Assembly (NCBI GenBank): GCA_009782405.1
Contig: WRJC01000077.1
Span: 1 to 12,752 of the forward strand
DNA from: Oscillospiraceae bacterium
GTDB lineage: Bacteria > Bacillota_A > Clostridia > Oscillospirales > WRJC01
DNA length: 12,752 nucleotides
Direction: 5' to 3'
A model generated the notes under the pieces. That model was not told the origin of the DNA. It saw only the letters and a program-made list of their open reading frames with translations, and ran no database searches. Positions 1-7,486 of this stretch are shown piece after piece. The number at the start of each line of letters is the position of its first letter. The stretch's first letter is position 1. The translations under genes and the position numbers were made by a program.

Positions 1-1
1 G

Positions 2-589
2 GGCTGCATGAGCCTGGCGCCCGAATCCATAGCGGGGGAAAAAGAGCGCGGGACGCTCGGGGGCATGCTCGTGACCCCCACCAAGCGCAGCGACATGGCC
101 TTTGCCAAAATTTTCAGCATATCGATATTCGGGCTGATGAGCGCGGTGGTGAGCATGGTGGCCATGATACTGTCGCTGCCGAGCATGATGCAGATGGACG
201 TCAGCATGGCGGATTTCTATTCCGTGAAAGAATACGCGCTGCTTTTTGTGGTAGTCGTCACCACCGCGCTTGTGTTTGTCTCGCTGCTCTCGCTTTTATC
301 CGCCTATGCGAAGTCCGTGAAGGAGGCGACCGCCTATGCCAATCCGATCTTGCTCGTGGTGGTTCTCTGCGGGCTTGCGAGCACGATACTCGGCGGCGTG
401 CCGAGCCAGATATATTTTTACCTGATCCCGGTGTTCAACAGCGCGCTTTGCATCACCTCGGTTATAAATTTCGAGGTGAACGCGCTAAATATCGCTCTGA
501 CCGCAGGAGTCAACGTTTTGTTTGCCCTGATATGCGCAGGAATACTCGCGAAGATGTTCAACAGCGAAAAAATCGTGTTCGACAAGTGA
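2..589 (+). CDS. ABC-2 type transporter permease, NatB-like (5' end missing)
   Basis: This is the C-terminal part of the membrane subunit of an ABC exporter; the reading frame is open to the left edge of the window, so the true start lies outside it. The visible segment begins near the cytoplasmic signature ESIAGEKERGTL...TPTKRSDM, which is typical of ABC-2 permeases of the NatB/YhaP kind (family knowledge). Four hydrophobic stretches follow, around residues 32-53, 75-99, 112-127 and 158-180 counted from the ATG at position 8. The protein ends with a short charged tail. The substrate cannot be told from this part; NatB relatives export sodium or other small compounds and pair with an ATPase encoded next door, which would lie to the left. 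Its last 32 bases overlap the end of the convergent glycerate kinase gene. Confidence 0.85.
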   Translation, partial: GCMSLAPESIAGEKERGTLGGMLVTPTKRSDMAFAKIFSISIFGLMSAVVSMVAMILSLPSMMQMDVSMADFYSVKEYALLFVVVVTTALVFVSLLSLLSAYAKSVKEATAYANPILLVVVLCGLASTILGGVPSQIYFYLIPVFNSALCITSVINFEVNALNIALTAGVNVLFALICAGILAKMFNSEKIVFDK

Positions 590-1718
590 GAGCCCGCAAA
601 ACATTTTCCGCAGTTTTGTATAAATCCTCGCGGCACATCCCTTTTAATTCGTCAAAATCGGAATACAGCCCGGAACATGCGGTAAAAACCGCGCTTATCC
701 CCAGATCGTAAATCTCGTCGCCGTATTTTCCCGCGCTGCCCGCGATCACTATGACCGGTTTGTTTTGCTTTTTCGCCCTTTTGGCGATTCCCGAAACCGC
801 TTTTCCGTAAAGGCTCTGGGAATCGAACCTGCCCTCGCCGGAAAACACGATGTCCGCGTCTTTTATGGCCTCGTCAAAGCCTGCGGCATCCAAGATTATG
901 TCGATCCCCGAACGGATCTCGCACTTGAAAAATTCGGGAAAGCACAAAAGCGAGGCCAAAATTCCGCCCGCCGCCCCGGTTCCGGGAATGTTTTTTATAT
1001 CCCTGCCCGTCTGTTTATGCAATGCGTCGGCGTATTTTGACAGATTCGCATCCAAGACTTCTACTGTTTTTTCATCCGCGCCTTTCTGCGGCCCGAAAAC
1101 GCGCGCCGCCCCAAAAGGCCCGCACAGAACATTTTCGACGTCGCACGCGACCACAAATCCGCAGTTTTTCAGCCTTTTGTCGAGCTCTGAGCCGTCTATA
1201 TGCCTCAGCTGCCCGAGCCCGCGGTTTGAAGGGGCTGTTTCGCTTCCGTTCTCATCTGCGAGCTTCGCGCCGAGGGCTGTGATTATCCCCGCGCCGCCGT
1301 CGTTTGTGGCGCTGCCCCCGAGACCCAGTATGATTTTGTCGCACCCCTTGTCAAGCGCGTCTTTTATCAAAAGCCCCGTTCCGTATGTGGAAGCCTCCAA
1401 GGGGCTTTTTTTTGTTTCTATCAATGTGAGCCCCGAAGCGGCCGCCGTCTCGATCACTGCGGTTTTTTTGTCGCGCAGTATCGCATAATATGCCTGTATG
1501 TCTTCAAACAGGGGGTTTTTTGTTTTTGCACAAACTTTTTTTCCGCCGACCGCGTACAAAAAAGCCTCCGCTGTGCCCTCCCCCCCGTCGGCTGCCGGGA
1601 TTTTCACGGTTTCGGTCTCAGGCATGATTTTGGAAAACGCCCCGCCCATGATTTCGCAAACTTCCATCGAGCTCATCGTCCCTTTGAAAGAATCCGGCGC
1701 GATTACCGCTTTATTCAT
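558..1718 (-). CDS. glxK: Glycerate 2-kinase (GlxK/GarK family)
   Basis: A 386-residue protein of the glycerate kinase family, which phosphorylates D-glycerate with ATP in the cytoplasm, usually at C2, feeding it into lower glycolysis. Family signatures are clear: IAPDSFKG at residues 6-13, PAADGGEGT at 41-49, LGLGGSATNDGG at 131-142, GTGAAGG at 246-252 and SGEGRFDSQSLYGKA at 293-307. Length is close to the usual 375-385. I chose the ATG at 1718-1716 because GAGGTG at 1730-1725 sits six bases upstream; an in-frame GTG at 1727 overlaps that binding site and is less likely. The extreme C-terminus (about TCRTRFFRC) looks unlike the family and is read through DNA that also encodes the ABC permease. 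The gene is divergent from the deoxyhexose operon; glycerate is not an intermediate of rhamnose or fucose breakdown, so a functional link is unproven. The symbol reflects family only. Confidence 0.92.
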   Translation of the reverse strand: MNKAVIAPDSFKGTMSSMEVCEIMGGAFSKIMPETETVKIPAADGGEGTAEAFLYAVGGKKVCAKTKNPLFEDIQAYYAILRDKKTAVIETAAASGLTLIETKKSPLEASTYGTGLLIKDALDKGCDKIILGLGGSATNDGGAGIITALGAKLADENGSETAPSNRGLGQLRHIDGSELDKRLKNCGFVVACDVENVLCGPFGAARVFGPQKGADEKTVEVLDANLSKYADALHKQTGRDIKNIPGTGAAGGILASLLCFPEFFKCEIRSGIDIILDAAGFDEAIKDADIVFSGEGRFDSQSLYGKAVSGIAKRAKKQNKPVIVIAGSAGKYGDEIYDLGISAVFTACSGLYSDFDELKGMCREDLYKTAENVLRALTCRTRFFRC

Positions 1719-1751
1719 CTGCAACACCTCGCCAACGATAAATTTAAAAAC

Positions 1752-1780
1752 AATATACCATATATTTATAACTTATTCAA
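1752..1780 (-). promoter_or_regulatory. Likely sigma-A promoter of glycerate kinase
   Basis: Read on the minus strand, TTGAAT (1780-1775) and TATATT (1757-1752) are separated by exactly 17 bases, a good vegetative promoter with 4/6 and 5/6 matches. Transcription would start near 1745, giving a leader of roughly 27 bases before the chosen ATG. It lies back to back with the promoter of the plus-strand operon. Confidence 0.55.
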
Positions 1781-1801
1781 GTAAAATTAAATAAATTATG
1801 G

Positions 1802-1830
1802 TTGACAACGCGATATAAATTAATTATAAT
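1802..1830 (+). promoter_or_regulatory. Consensus sigma-A promoter of the deoxyhexose operon
   Basis: TTGACA at 1802-1807 and TATAAT at 1825-1830 are both perfect consensus hexamers with the optimal 17-base spacer. Transcription should begin near 1837, about 46 bases before the first start codon. A promoter this strong in front of catabolic genes would be expected to need repression; a palindrome over the -10 box is listed separately. Confidence 0.8.
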
Positions 1831-1834
1831 TAAT
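1819..1834. promoter_or_regulatory. 16-base perfect palindrome over the -10 box (possible operator)
   Basis: The sequence ATTAATTATAATTAAT is identical to its own reverse complement and contains the TATAAT hexamer of the operon promoter. A repressor bound here would block RNA polymerase. The caution is that it is made of A and T only, so part of the symmetry could arise by chance in an AT-rich spacer. It does not resemble a typical catabolite (cre) site. No regulator gene is in the window. Confidence 0.35.
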
Positions 1835-1882
1835 AGTAACATAAATTTAAACCATATATTAAAAATCGGGAGGATATTGCAA

Positions 1883-2656
1883 ATGCCGGATTTAAAATTG
1901 GGGGCGCAGCTGTACACCGTGCGCGAATACACCCAAAACGAAAACGATTTCGCAAAAACCATGGAAAAAATCGCTTCTATCGGATACAGGTACGTTCAAG
2001 TGTCCGGGATAGGCGGCGACATTTCGCCGGATTTCATACGCCGGGCCGCCAAAGACAACGGCCTTGAGGTCATACTGACCCACACTTCGCCCGCAAGGAT
2101 AAAAGACGAAACCGAAAAAGTGATCGAGGAGCACGACATTTTCGGCTGCGACGGAATAGGAGTGGGAGGGATGTTCGGGCGCGACAACAGCGAAGAGGGT
2201 TTTAAAAACTTCGCCGGCGACTTCGCTTCGGCCGTCGAAAAAATAAAGCGGAGCGGCAAGGTTTTCCTGTACCACAACCACCGCTTCGAATTCGAGAAAT
2301 TCAACGGCAAAACGGGCATCGAAATCCTTTTGGAAAACACCGACGAGGACGCTTTCATGCTCACTTTCGACACATACTGGGCGCAGGCGGCGGGGGTGGA
2401 TCCGGCGCAGTTCATCAAAAAGCACGGCGACAGGATTTTTGCCACGCACCTAAAAGACATGACCGTGGTAAAAGACAAAATCGAAATGACGGAGATGTGC
2501 ACCGGCAACATGAATTTCAAGAGGATCCTCAAAGTTTCGGCCAATAAAGACGTGATCTGGCATTTCGTGGAGCAGGACGAAGTGCATATGGACGCTTTCG
2601 AAAGCATGAAAATCAGCCACGACAATTTGATGGATACAAAAAAATTCGAAGATTGA
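1883..2656 (+). CDS. Sugar phosphate isomerase/epimerase-like TIM-barrel protein (first of two)
   Basis: A 257-residue cytoplasmic protein of the xylose isomerase-like TIM-barrel family (AP endonuclease 2 fold). It opens with LKLGAQLYTVREY, the usual first strand. It carries YHNHRFEFEKF at residues 130-140, TFDTYWAQAAGVDP at 161-174, FATHLKDM at 186-193 and VEQDE at 229-233; D163, H189 and E230 or E233 are candidate divalent-metal ligands by family analogy. The start is the ATG at 1883 because GGGAGGA at 1868-1874 lies eight bases upstream and the family N-terminus begins there; an earlier in-frame ATG overlapping the promoter is rejected. It is the first gene of the operon, 32 bases before the next. 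Members of this family epimerise or isomerise sugars, sugar acids or inositols; the substrate cannot be read from sequence. A role on a deoxyhexose or its keto form is an inference from context. Confidence 0.85.
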   Translation: MPDLKLGAQLYTVREYTQNENDFAKTMEKIASIGYRYVQVSGIGGDISPDFIRRAAKDNGLEVILTHTSPARIKDETEKVIEEHDIFGCDGIGVGGMFGRDNSEEGFKNFAGDFASAVEKIKRSGKVFLYHNHRFEFEKFNGKTGIEILLENTDEDAFMLTFDTYWAQAAGVDPAQFIKKHGDRIFATHLKDMTVVKDKIEMTEMCTGNMNFKRILKVSANKDVIWHFVEQDEVHMDAFESMKISHDNLMDTKKFED

Positions 2657-2688
2657 ACGATTGAACAATACATGGGAGGAAAAATCAT

Positions 2689-3552
2689 ATGGCGGTAAAA
2701 TTGAGCGGTTTCGCGGACGAAATAGACGGCATCTTTGAAAATCAACTAAAAGGGCTCAAAGAAAACGGCATCGATTACATCGAAGTCCGCGGGGTGAACA
2801 ATAAGAGCATACACTCGCAAACCAAAGAAGAATTGGGCGAAGCGATAAAATTGCTGGACAAATACAGCATAAAAGTGTCGGCTATCGGCTCGCCTGTCGG
2901 CAAGATAAAAATCACGGACGATTTTGAAGAGCATCAAAGCGTTTTCGACAGCGTGGTGGATGCGGCTCTTTCAATGGGGACAAAATATATAAGGATTTTC
3001 AGTTTCTTCATACCCGATGGCCAGTATGCAAAATACAGGGGCGAAGTGATGCGCAGGCTTGAAATTTTGTTGGATAAGGCCACCAAAAAAAATCTCGTTT
3101 TGTGCCACGAAAACGAACGGGATATCTACGGCGAATCGCCGGAGCTGTGCCTTGACATCATGCAAAATTTCGGCGGGGCGATGAGGTTTGTGTTCGATCC
3201 GGCGAATTTTGTCGTCGGGGGATTTGAAACTTACCCCGATGCATACAATTCCCTCTCGGAATATATCGAATACATGCACATCAAGGATGCGGACGAAACC
3301 GGGATTTTTCCCGCAGGTTTCGGAAAAGGCAAAATAAAAGAAATTTTGTCGGATCTCATAAATCAAAAAAAGTTCGAGGGATTTTTGACCGTTGAGCCCC
3401 ATTTGTCGGTTTTTTCCGGAATCGACGAACTTGAGGGGGAAGGAAAGAAAAACACCTTGGTAAAAAACAAGTACAGATCGAAAGCGGAGGCATTTTCCGC
3501 CGCAGCCAACGCATTGAAAAATATTTTGAACGATATATACGGAGGGGGATAA
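2689..3552 (+). CDS. Sugar phosphate isomerase/epimerase-like TIM-barrel protein (second of two)
   Basis: A 287-residue xylose isomerase-like TIM-barrel protein, different in detail from its upstream neighbour. It begins KLSGFADEI and has IEVRGVNNKS at residues 31-40, LCHENERDIYGES at 138-150, FDPANFVVGG at 169-178, YMHIKDA at 195-201, PAGFGKGKIKEIL at 208-220 and LTVEPHL at 233-239. E141, D170, H197 and E236 form the likely four-residue metal site (family analogy). The ATG at 2689 has GGGAGGA at 2674-2680, eight bases upstream. Its stop is one base before the rhaB start, and the rhaB ribosome binding site lies inside its last codons, so translation is probably coupled. Substrate unknown; it may provide a mutarotase- or epimerase-like step for deoxyhexoses or handle a related sugar acid. 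Not recognised beyond the family. Confidence 0.85.
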   Translation: MAVKLSGFADEIDGIFENQLKGLKENGIDYIEVRGVNNKSIHSQTKEELGEAIKLLDKYSIKVSAIGSPVGKIKITDDFEEHQSVFDSVVDAALSMGTKYIRIFSFFIPDGQYAKYRGEVMRRLEILLDKATKKNLVLCHENERDIYGESPELCLDIMQNFGGAMRFVFDPANFVVGGFETYPDAYNSLSEYIEYMHIKDADETGIFPAGFGKGKIKEILSDLINQKKFEGFLTVEPHLSVFSGIDELEGEGKKNTLVKNKYRSKAEAFSAAANALKNILNDIYGGG

Positions 3553-3553
3553 A

Positions 3554-5041
3554 ATGCCGAAACCAACGTTGAAAATGCTCGCAATCGACCTCGGCGCCTC
3601 GAGCGGACGGGGCATGATAGGCGAATTTGACGGAAAAAAGCTTTCGCTCAGGGAAAACCACAGATTTCCAAACGATCCCGTGAACATAAGCGGGGCGTTT
3701 ATGTGGGACATTTTGAGAATATTTCACGAGATAAAAAAATCCCTCGGAAACTGCGCCAATTCCGAAGATTGCGACATATCCACCATCGGCATCGACACCT
3801 GGGGGGTGGATTTCGGGTTGCTTGACAAAACCGGCCTGCTCCTTGAAAACCCCTATCACTACAGGGACAAAAGAACCGACAACATCGAATTTGAGGCATA
3901 CAAGAGGATCCCAAAGCACGAACTCTACAAAATCAACGGCCTGCAGTATCTGCCCTTCAACACGATATACCAGCTTTTGGCGCTCTCGGCAAAACGCCCC
4001 CACGCCTTCGAAAATGCCGAAACCCTGCTGATGACGCCCGATTTGCTCAACTATTTTTTGACAGGAGCAAAAAAAACGGAATACACGATAGCTTCGACTT
4101 CGGCTTTGCTCGACGCAAAAAAAAGAACTTGGGCAAAAGAATTGTTTTCGCCCATGGGGATCCCGGAAAAACTGTTCACGGAAATAGTGCCGCCGGGAAA
4201 TATTTTGGGCGGGCTTTTGCCGGATGTTTTGAAAGAAGTGGGCAATCTGCCCGCGCAGGTGGTCAACGTCGCCAGCCATGACACAGGTTCGGCGATCGCA
4301 GCTGTCCCCGCTTCCGGCGATGCTTTCGTGTATATAAGTTCGGGAACCTGGTCGCTGATGGGAACCGAGGCAAAGGAACCCATAATCAACGAAAAATCGG
4401 CGCGCTACGATTTCACGAATGAAGGCGGAGTGGCAAACACCATAAGAGTCCTGAAAAATGTCGCGGGGCTTTGGCTCGAGCAGGAATCTAAACGCCAATG
4501 GGAGCGCGAAGGGGAAAAGAACACCTTCAACGAACTCACCGAAATGGCAATCCGGGCAAAGCCGCTCGGTTGCCTGATCGACGTCGATTCGCCCGAATTT
4601 GTCTCACCCGGGGATATGCCGGGGAGAATCAGGGAATTTTGCCGACGGACAGCTCAGCATATCCCCCAAAACAAAGGAGAAGTGGTCCGCTGCATATTCG
4701 ACAGTTTGGCGTTGGCGTACAAGCGCACCTTGGCTTGCATCGAAGAATTGCAGGGCGAAAAAACTCCGTTTATCCATGTTGTGGGCGGCGGCACAAAAGA
4801 GAGCCTGCTTTGCCAGTTTACCGCAGACGCTTGCGGCGTCCCGGTTTACGCAGGCCCGGTCGAAGCCACCGCGCTTGGCAATATCGCAGTGCAAATGATG
4901 GCCAAAAAGGAAATTTCGAGTTTGGCGGAGGCGCGCAAAATCATCGCGGATTCGTTCGAAGTGGTATGTTATGAACCTAAAAACACAAGCATCTGGGACG
5001 ATGCATTTGAAAGGTATGAAAAAATAATAAATATAAAATAA
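3554..5041 (+). CDS. rhaB: Rhamnulokinase
   Basis: A 495-residue FGGY-family sugar kinase that transfers phosphate from ATP to C1 of L-rhamnulose, giving L-rhamnulose 1-phosphate. Visible motifs: the phosphate-binding IDLGASSGRGMIGEF at residues 11-25, GIDTWGVDFGLLD at 79-91, YRDKRT at 103-108, ASTSALLDAKKRTW at 180-193, ASHDTGSA at 240-247 with probable catalytic base D243, YISSGTWSLMG at 260-270, LKNVAGLWLEQESKRQW at 300-316 and VVGGGTKESLLCQFTADA at 409-426. These are characteristic of RhaB rather than xylulo-, glycero- or fuculokinase, and the length fits (E. coli RhaB is 489). The ATG at 3554 follows GGAGGGGG at 3541-3548. Rhamnulokinases tolerate other 1-hydroxy ketoses such as L-fuculose, and no fuculokinase gene is in the cluster, so this enzyme may serve both branches (inference). 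Confidence 0.96.
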   Translation: MPKPTLKMLAIDLGASSGRGMIGEFDGKKLSLRENHRFPNDPVNISGAFMWDILRIFHEIKKSLGNCANSEDCDISTIGIDTWGVDFGLLDKTGLLLENPYHYRDKRTDNIEFEAYKRIPKHELYKINGLQYLPFNTIYQLLALSAKRPHAFENAETLLMTPDLLNYFLTGAKKTEYTIASTSALLDAKKRTWAKELFSPMGIPEKLFTEIVPPGNILGGLLPDVLKEVGNLPAQVVNVASHDTGSAIAAVPASGDAFVYISSGTWSLMGTEAKEPIINEKSARYDFTNEGGVANTIRVLKNVAGLWLEQESKRQWEREGEKNTFNELTEMAIRAKPLGCLIDVDSPEFVSPGDMPGRIREFCRRTAQHIPQNKGEVVRCIFDSLALAYKRTLACIEELQGEKTPFIHVVGGGTKESLLCQFTADACGVPVYAGPVEATALGNIAVQMMAKKEISSLAEARKIIADSFEVVCYEPKNTSIWDDAFERYEKIINIK

Positions 5042-5066
5042 ACAAAACCAAAAGGAGAAAAGATTT

Positions 5067-6323
5067 ATGGCAATATCAAAAGCATACGAAAAAGCAAGGG
5101 AAATATACGCCGAAATCGGAGTGGACACGGACAAAGCTTTGGAGTCGATGAAAAATTTTACGCTTTCCATCCATTGCTGGCAAGGCGACGACGTGGGGGG
5201 CTTTGAAAATTCCGGAGCGTCCTTGGACGGAGGAATCGCCGCGACGGGCAACTACCCCGGGAAAGCCACCAACCCGAAAGACTTGCGCGCCGACATGACA
5301 AAAGCGTTCGAGTTCATCCCCGGAAAAAAGAAAGCGAATATCCATGCGATGTATCTCGAATCCGACAAAAAAGTTGACCGCGACGAAATAGAGCCAAAAC
5401 ATTTCGACGGCTGGGTAAATTGGGCCAAAGAGCAAAAAATCGGCATCGACTTCAATCCTACATATTTTTCCCACCCCAAGGCCGCCGACGGATTCACCCT
5501 CTCGAGCTTGGATGAAGGCATCAGGAAATTTTGGGTCGAGCACACCAAAAGGTGCCGCGCGATTTCAGAATATATCGGAAAGCAAACCGGAATACGTTCC
5601 GTAAACAACATCTGGATACCCGACGGATACAAAGATTTCACAATCGACAAAAGGGCTCCAAGGGAGAGGCTTTTGCAATCCTTGGACGAATCCATAGCCG
5701 AAAAATTGGATCCAAACGCCACATGCGACGCAGTCGAGAGCAAACTGTTTGGAATAGGGAGCGAAACCTATGTGGTGGGCTCAAACGAATTTTATCTGTG
5801 CTATGTGCTGAAAAACAAACAGCTTCTGCTTTGCCTCGATGCCGGGCATTTCCATCCCACCGAAGTGATTTCCGCGAAAATTTCGACTGTGATGATGTTC
5901 GTGGACGAAATGCTGCTGCACGTTTCCAGGCCGGTTAGGTGGGACAGCGACCACGTGGTGGCGTTAGACGACGAACTGCTCGCCATATGCGCGGAAATCG
6001 TCAGGGGAGGCTATGAAAATAAAATAAACGTGGCCTTAGATTATTTCGACGCTTCGATAAACAGGATAGCGGCTTGGGTCATAGGATCGAGAAATACCTT
6101 GAAAGGAATGTTGAAAGCCTACCTCGAACCGGTCGAATTGCTCAAAAAAGCGGAAGCCGAAGGGGATCTAACCACAAGGCTCGCTTTGTTCGAGGAAATA
6201 AAGTCATACCCGTTCTATGCGGTTTGGAACCAATACTGCGAAATGAACGATGTGCCAAAAAGAGAAAAATGGCTTGCCGACGTCAAAAAATATGAAAAAG
6301 ATGTTTTGTCGAAGAGAAGTTAA
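5067..6323 (+). CDS. rhaA: L-rhamnose isomerase
   Basis: A 418-residue cytoplasmic, Mn-dependent aldose-ketose isomerase converting L-rhamnose to L-rhamnulose, the first step of the pathway. Diagnostic stretches are LSIHCWQGDDVGGFE at residues 33-47, GGIAATGNYPGKA at 55-67, IDFNPTYFSHPKA at 127-139, NNIWIPDGYKD at 180-190, LCLDAGHFHPTE at 255-266, VRWDSDHVV at 290-298 and DYFDAS at 325-330. By analogy with E. coli RhaA the metals are held by acids and histidines in these motifs (D258, H261, D293, D295 and the D325/D328 region). Length equals the family norm of about 419. AAAGGAG ending near 5057 precedes the ATG. It lies 25 bases after rhaB, and its final 32 bases overlap the start of the apbE-like gene. 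Confidence 0.97.
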   Translation: MAISKAYEKAREIYAEIGVDTDKALESMKNFTLSIHCWQGDDVGGFENSGASLDGGIAATGNYPGKATNPKDLRADMTKAFEFIPGKKKANIHAMYLESDKKVDRDEIEPKHFDGWVNWAKEQKIGIDFNPTYFSHPKAADGFTLSSLDEGIRKFWVEHTKRCRAISEYIGKQTGIRSVNNIWIPDGYKDFTIDKRAPRERLLQSLDESIAEKLDPNATCDAVESKLFGIGSETYVVGSNEFYLCYVLKNKQLLLCLDAGHFHPTEVISAKISTVMMFVDEMLLHVSRPVRWDSDHVVALDDELLAICAEIVRGGYENKINVALDYFDASINRIAAWVIGSRNTLKGMLKAYLEPVELLKKAEAEGDLTTRLALFEEIKSYPFYAVWNQYCEMNDVPKREKWLADVKKYEKDVLSKRS

Positions 6324-7404
6324 AGCGATATTTTTAACGGCAATAATTTTTTTCGCGATTGTTTTTTCCGCATGCTCGGACATCGCGATCGAAGAAATCG
6401 GTTTTTTCACGATGGACGCCTACGCCGAAACCACGATCATAACGAAAAAAGCAGAAACCGGCACAAAAGCAAACGAAAAGATAAAAGAAATATGCGGGCA
6501 AATCGAAGCGAGGATTTCAAACACGATCGAAACAAGCGAAATATACAGGCTCAACGAGTTTTTGAACAACAAAGAAACCGGGGCGGAACCTTTCCCCCTC
6601 TCCGAAAAAACCGCGAATCTGCTCGAAACCGCGAAATACGCAAAAGAGCTCACAGGCGGGGCGTATGAACCCGCCCTCGGCGAACTCGTCGATTTGTGGG
6701 GCATAAACAGCCCGGATGAAAACCACGTTCTTCCCGAAAAAGAAGATTTTTACCCCGCTTTGGAAAGGGTGCGCGAAAACGGCTATAAAATAACGAAAAA
6801 CGGCGAAAATTACCATATAGAGGAAGCGAAAAGGGCAAAATTCGACCTCGGAGGAATCGGAAAAGGCTATGCCTTGGACGAGATAAGCGGCTATTTGGTC
6901 GATGCCGGAATATCGCATGCGCTCGTGAGCTTCGGCAGTTCGGTTTTGGCGGCGGGGAAAAACAAAGCGGGCAATCTGTGGACTGTGGGCATAACCGACC
7001 CCAAAAACACGGAAAAACAGTGCGGGTATATAAGCGCCACAGACAAATTCATATCCGTTTCCGGCGGATATGAACGATTCGTCAAAATCGGCAAAGTCGA
7101 TTATTGCCATATAATCGACCCCGAAACCGGGTATCCCGTCGATAACGATTTGCTTTGCGTGGTGGTGGTGACAAATGCCCCTTCCCCATTGCAGGAAAAA
7201 TCCCGCAGGGAAACGCTGACAAAAAACGGCGCGCTTTCCGATGCGTTGTCCACCGCGCTGTATGTCATGGGAAAGGATAGGGCTTTGAAGTTTTACAACA
7301 CCACTTCCATTGATTTCGAGATGATTCTGTTCGTAAAAACGGATGCAGATCCGGGGTATGAAATAATCCCCACCAACGTGATGTTCACTGAAATATTAAA
7401 ATGA
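6292..7404 (+). CDS. apbE: ApbE-type FAD:protein FMN transferase, predicted lipoprotein
   Basis: A 370-residue flavin transferase. Family members hydrolyse FAD and attach FMN to a Ser/Thr of a partner protein outside the cytoplasm. The N-terminus has basic residues, a hydrophobic core (AIFLTAIIFFAIVF, residues 12-25) and FSAC ending at C28, a plausible lipobox, so the protein should be membrane-anchored and face outward. Catalytic-domain motifs are complete: TMDAYAET at 40-47, TGGAYEPALGELVDLWGI at 121-138, FDLGGIGKGYALDEI at 184-198, WTVGITDP at 230-237, SVSGGYERF at 255-263, YCHIIDPETGYPV at 271-283 and ALSDALSTAL at 314-323, with D317 and T321 as expected magnesium ligands. The ATG at 6292 gives the best signal peptide; ATGs at 6250 and 6301 are alternatives and none has a strong ribosome binding site, which suggests coupling to rhaA by the overlap. 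No flavinylation target is evident in the window. Confidence 0.9.
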   Translation: MKKMFCRREVKAIFLTAIIFFAIVFSACSDIAIEEIGFFTMDAYAETTIITKKAETGTKANEKIKEICGQIEARISNTIETSEIYRLNEFLNNKETGAEPFPLSEKTANLLETAKYAKELTGGAYEPALGELVDLWGINSPDENHVLPEKEDFYPALERVRENGYKITKNGENYHIEEAKRAKFDLGGIGKGYALDEISGYLVDAGISHALVSFGSSVLAAGKNKAGNLWTVGITDPKNTEKQCGYISATDKFISVSGGYERFVKIGKVDYCHIIDPETGYPVDNDLLCVVVVTNAPSPLQEKSRRETLTKNGALSDALSTALYVMGKDRALKFYNTTSIDFEMILFVKTDADPGYEIIPTNVMFTEILK

Positions 7405-7412
7405 ACAAATAT

Positions 7413-7437
7413 GAATGAAGTTCATTGCAATTCATTC
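7413..7437. repeat. Inverted repeats in the apbE-fucI spacer
   Basis: AATGAA at 7414-7419 and TTCATT at 7421-7426 form a 13-base inverted repeat with one central base. A second TTCATTC at 7431-7437 can instead pair with GAATGAA at 7413-7419 around an 11-base loop. The spacer is 82 bases, the longest inside the operon. It could be a weak mRNA structure, an operator-like site or a dispersed repeat; nothing decides between these. Confidence 0.3.
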
Positions 7438-7486
7438 GCAGACTTGCATGAAATACTAAATTATTAAATAAGGAGCGATAAATCAT

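Noticed and set aside
850..1488. Plus-strand 212-codon open frame inside the glycerate kinase region
   Set aside because: It is antisense to a gene with clear family motifs, has no ribosome binding site and shows a biased, low-complexity composition typical of a shadow frame.
1802..1882. N-terminal extension of the first TIM-barrel protein to an ATG-like start at 1802
   Set aside because: The extension would be encoded by the -35, -10 and leader sequence, and a good ribosome binding site precedes the ATG at 1883 where family similarity begins.
2651..2666. Tandem GATTGAAC duplication at the stop codon of the first TIM-barrel gene
   Set aside because: It is only two copies of eight bases, probably a chance slippage event; the reading frame ends normally in the first copy.
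3356..4498. Minus-strand 380-codon open frame opposite the end of the second TIM-barrel gene and most of rhaB
   Set aside because: Both sense genes have complete family motifs; the antisense frame has no recognisable domain and no start signal.
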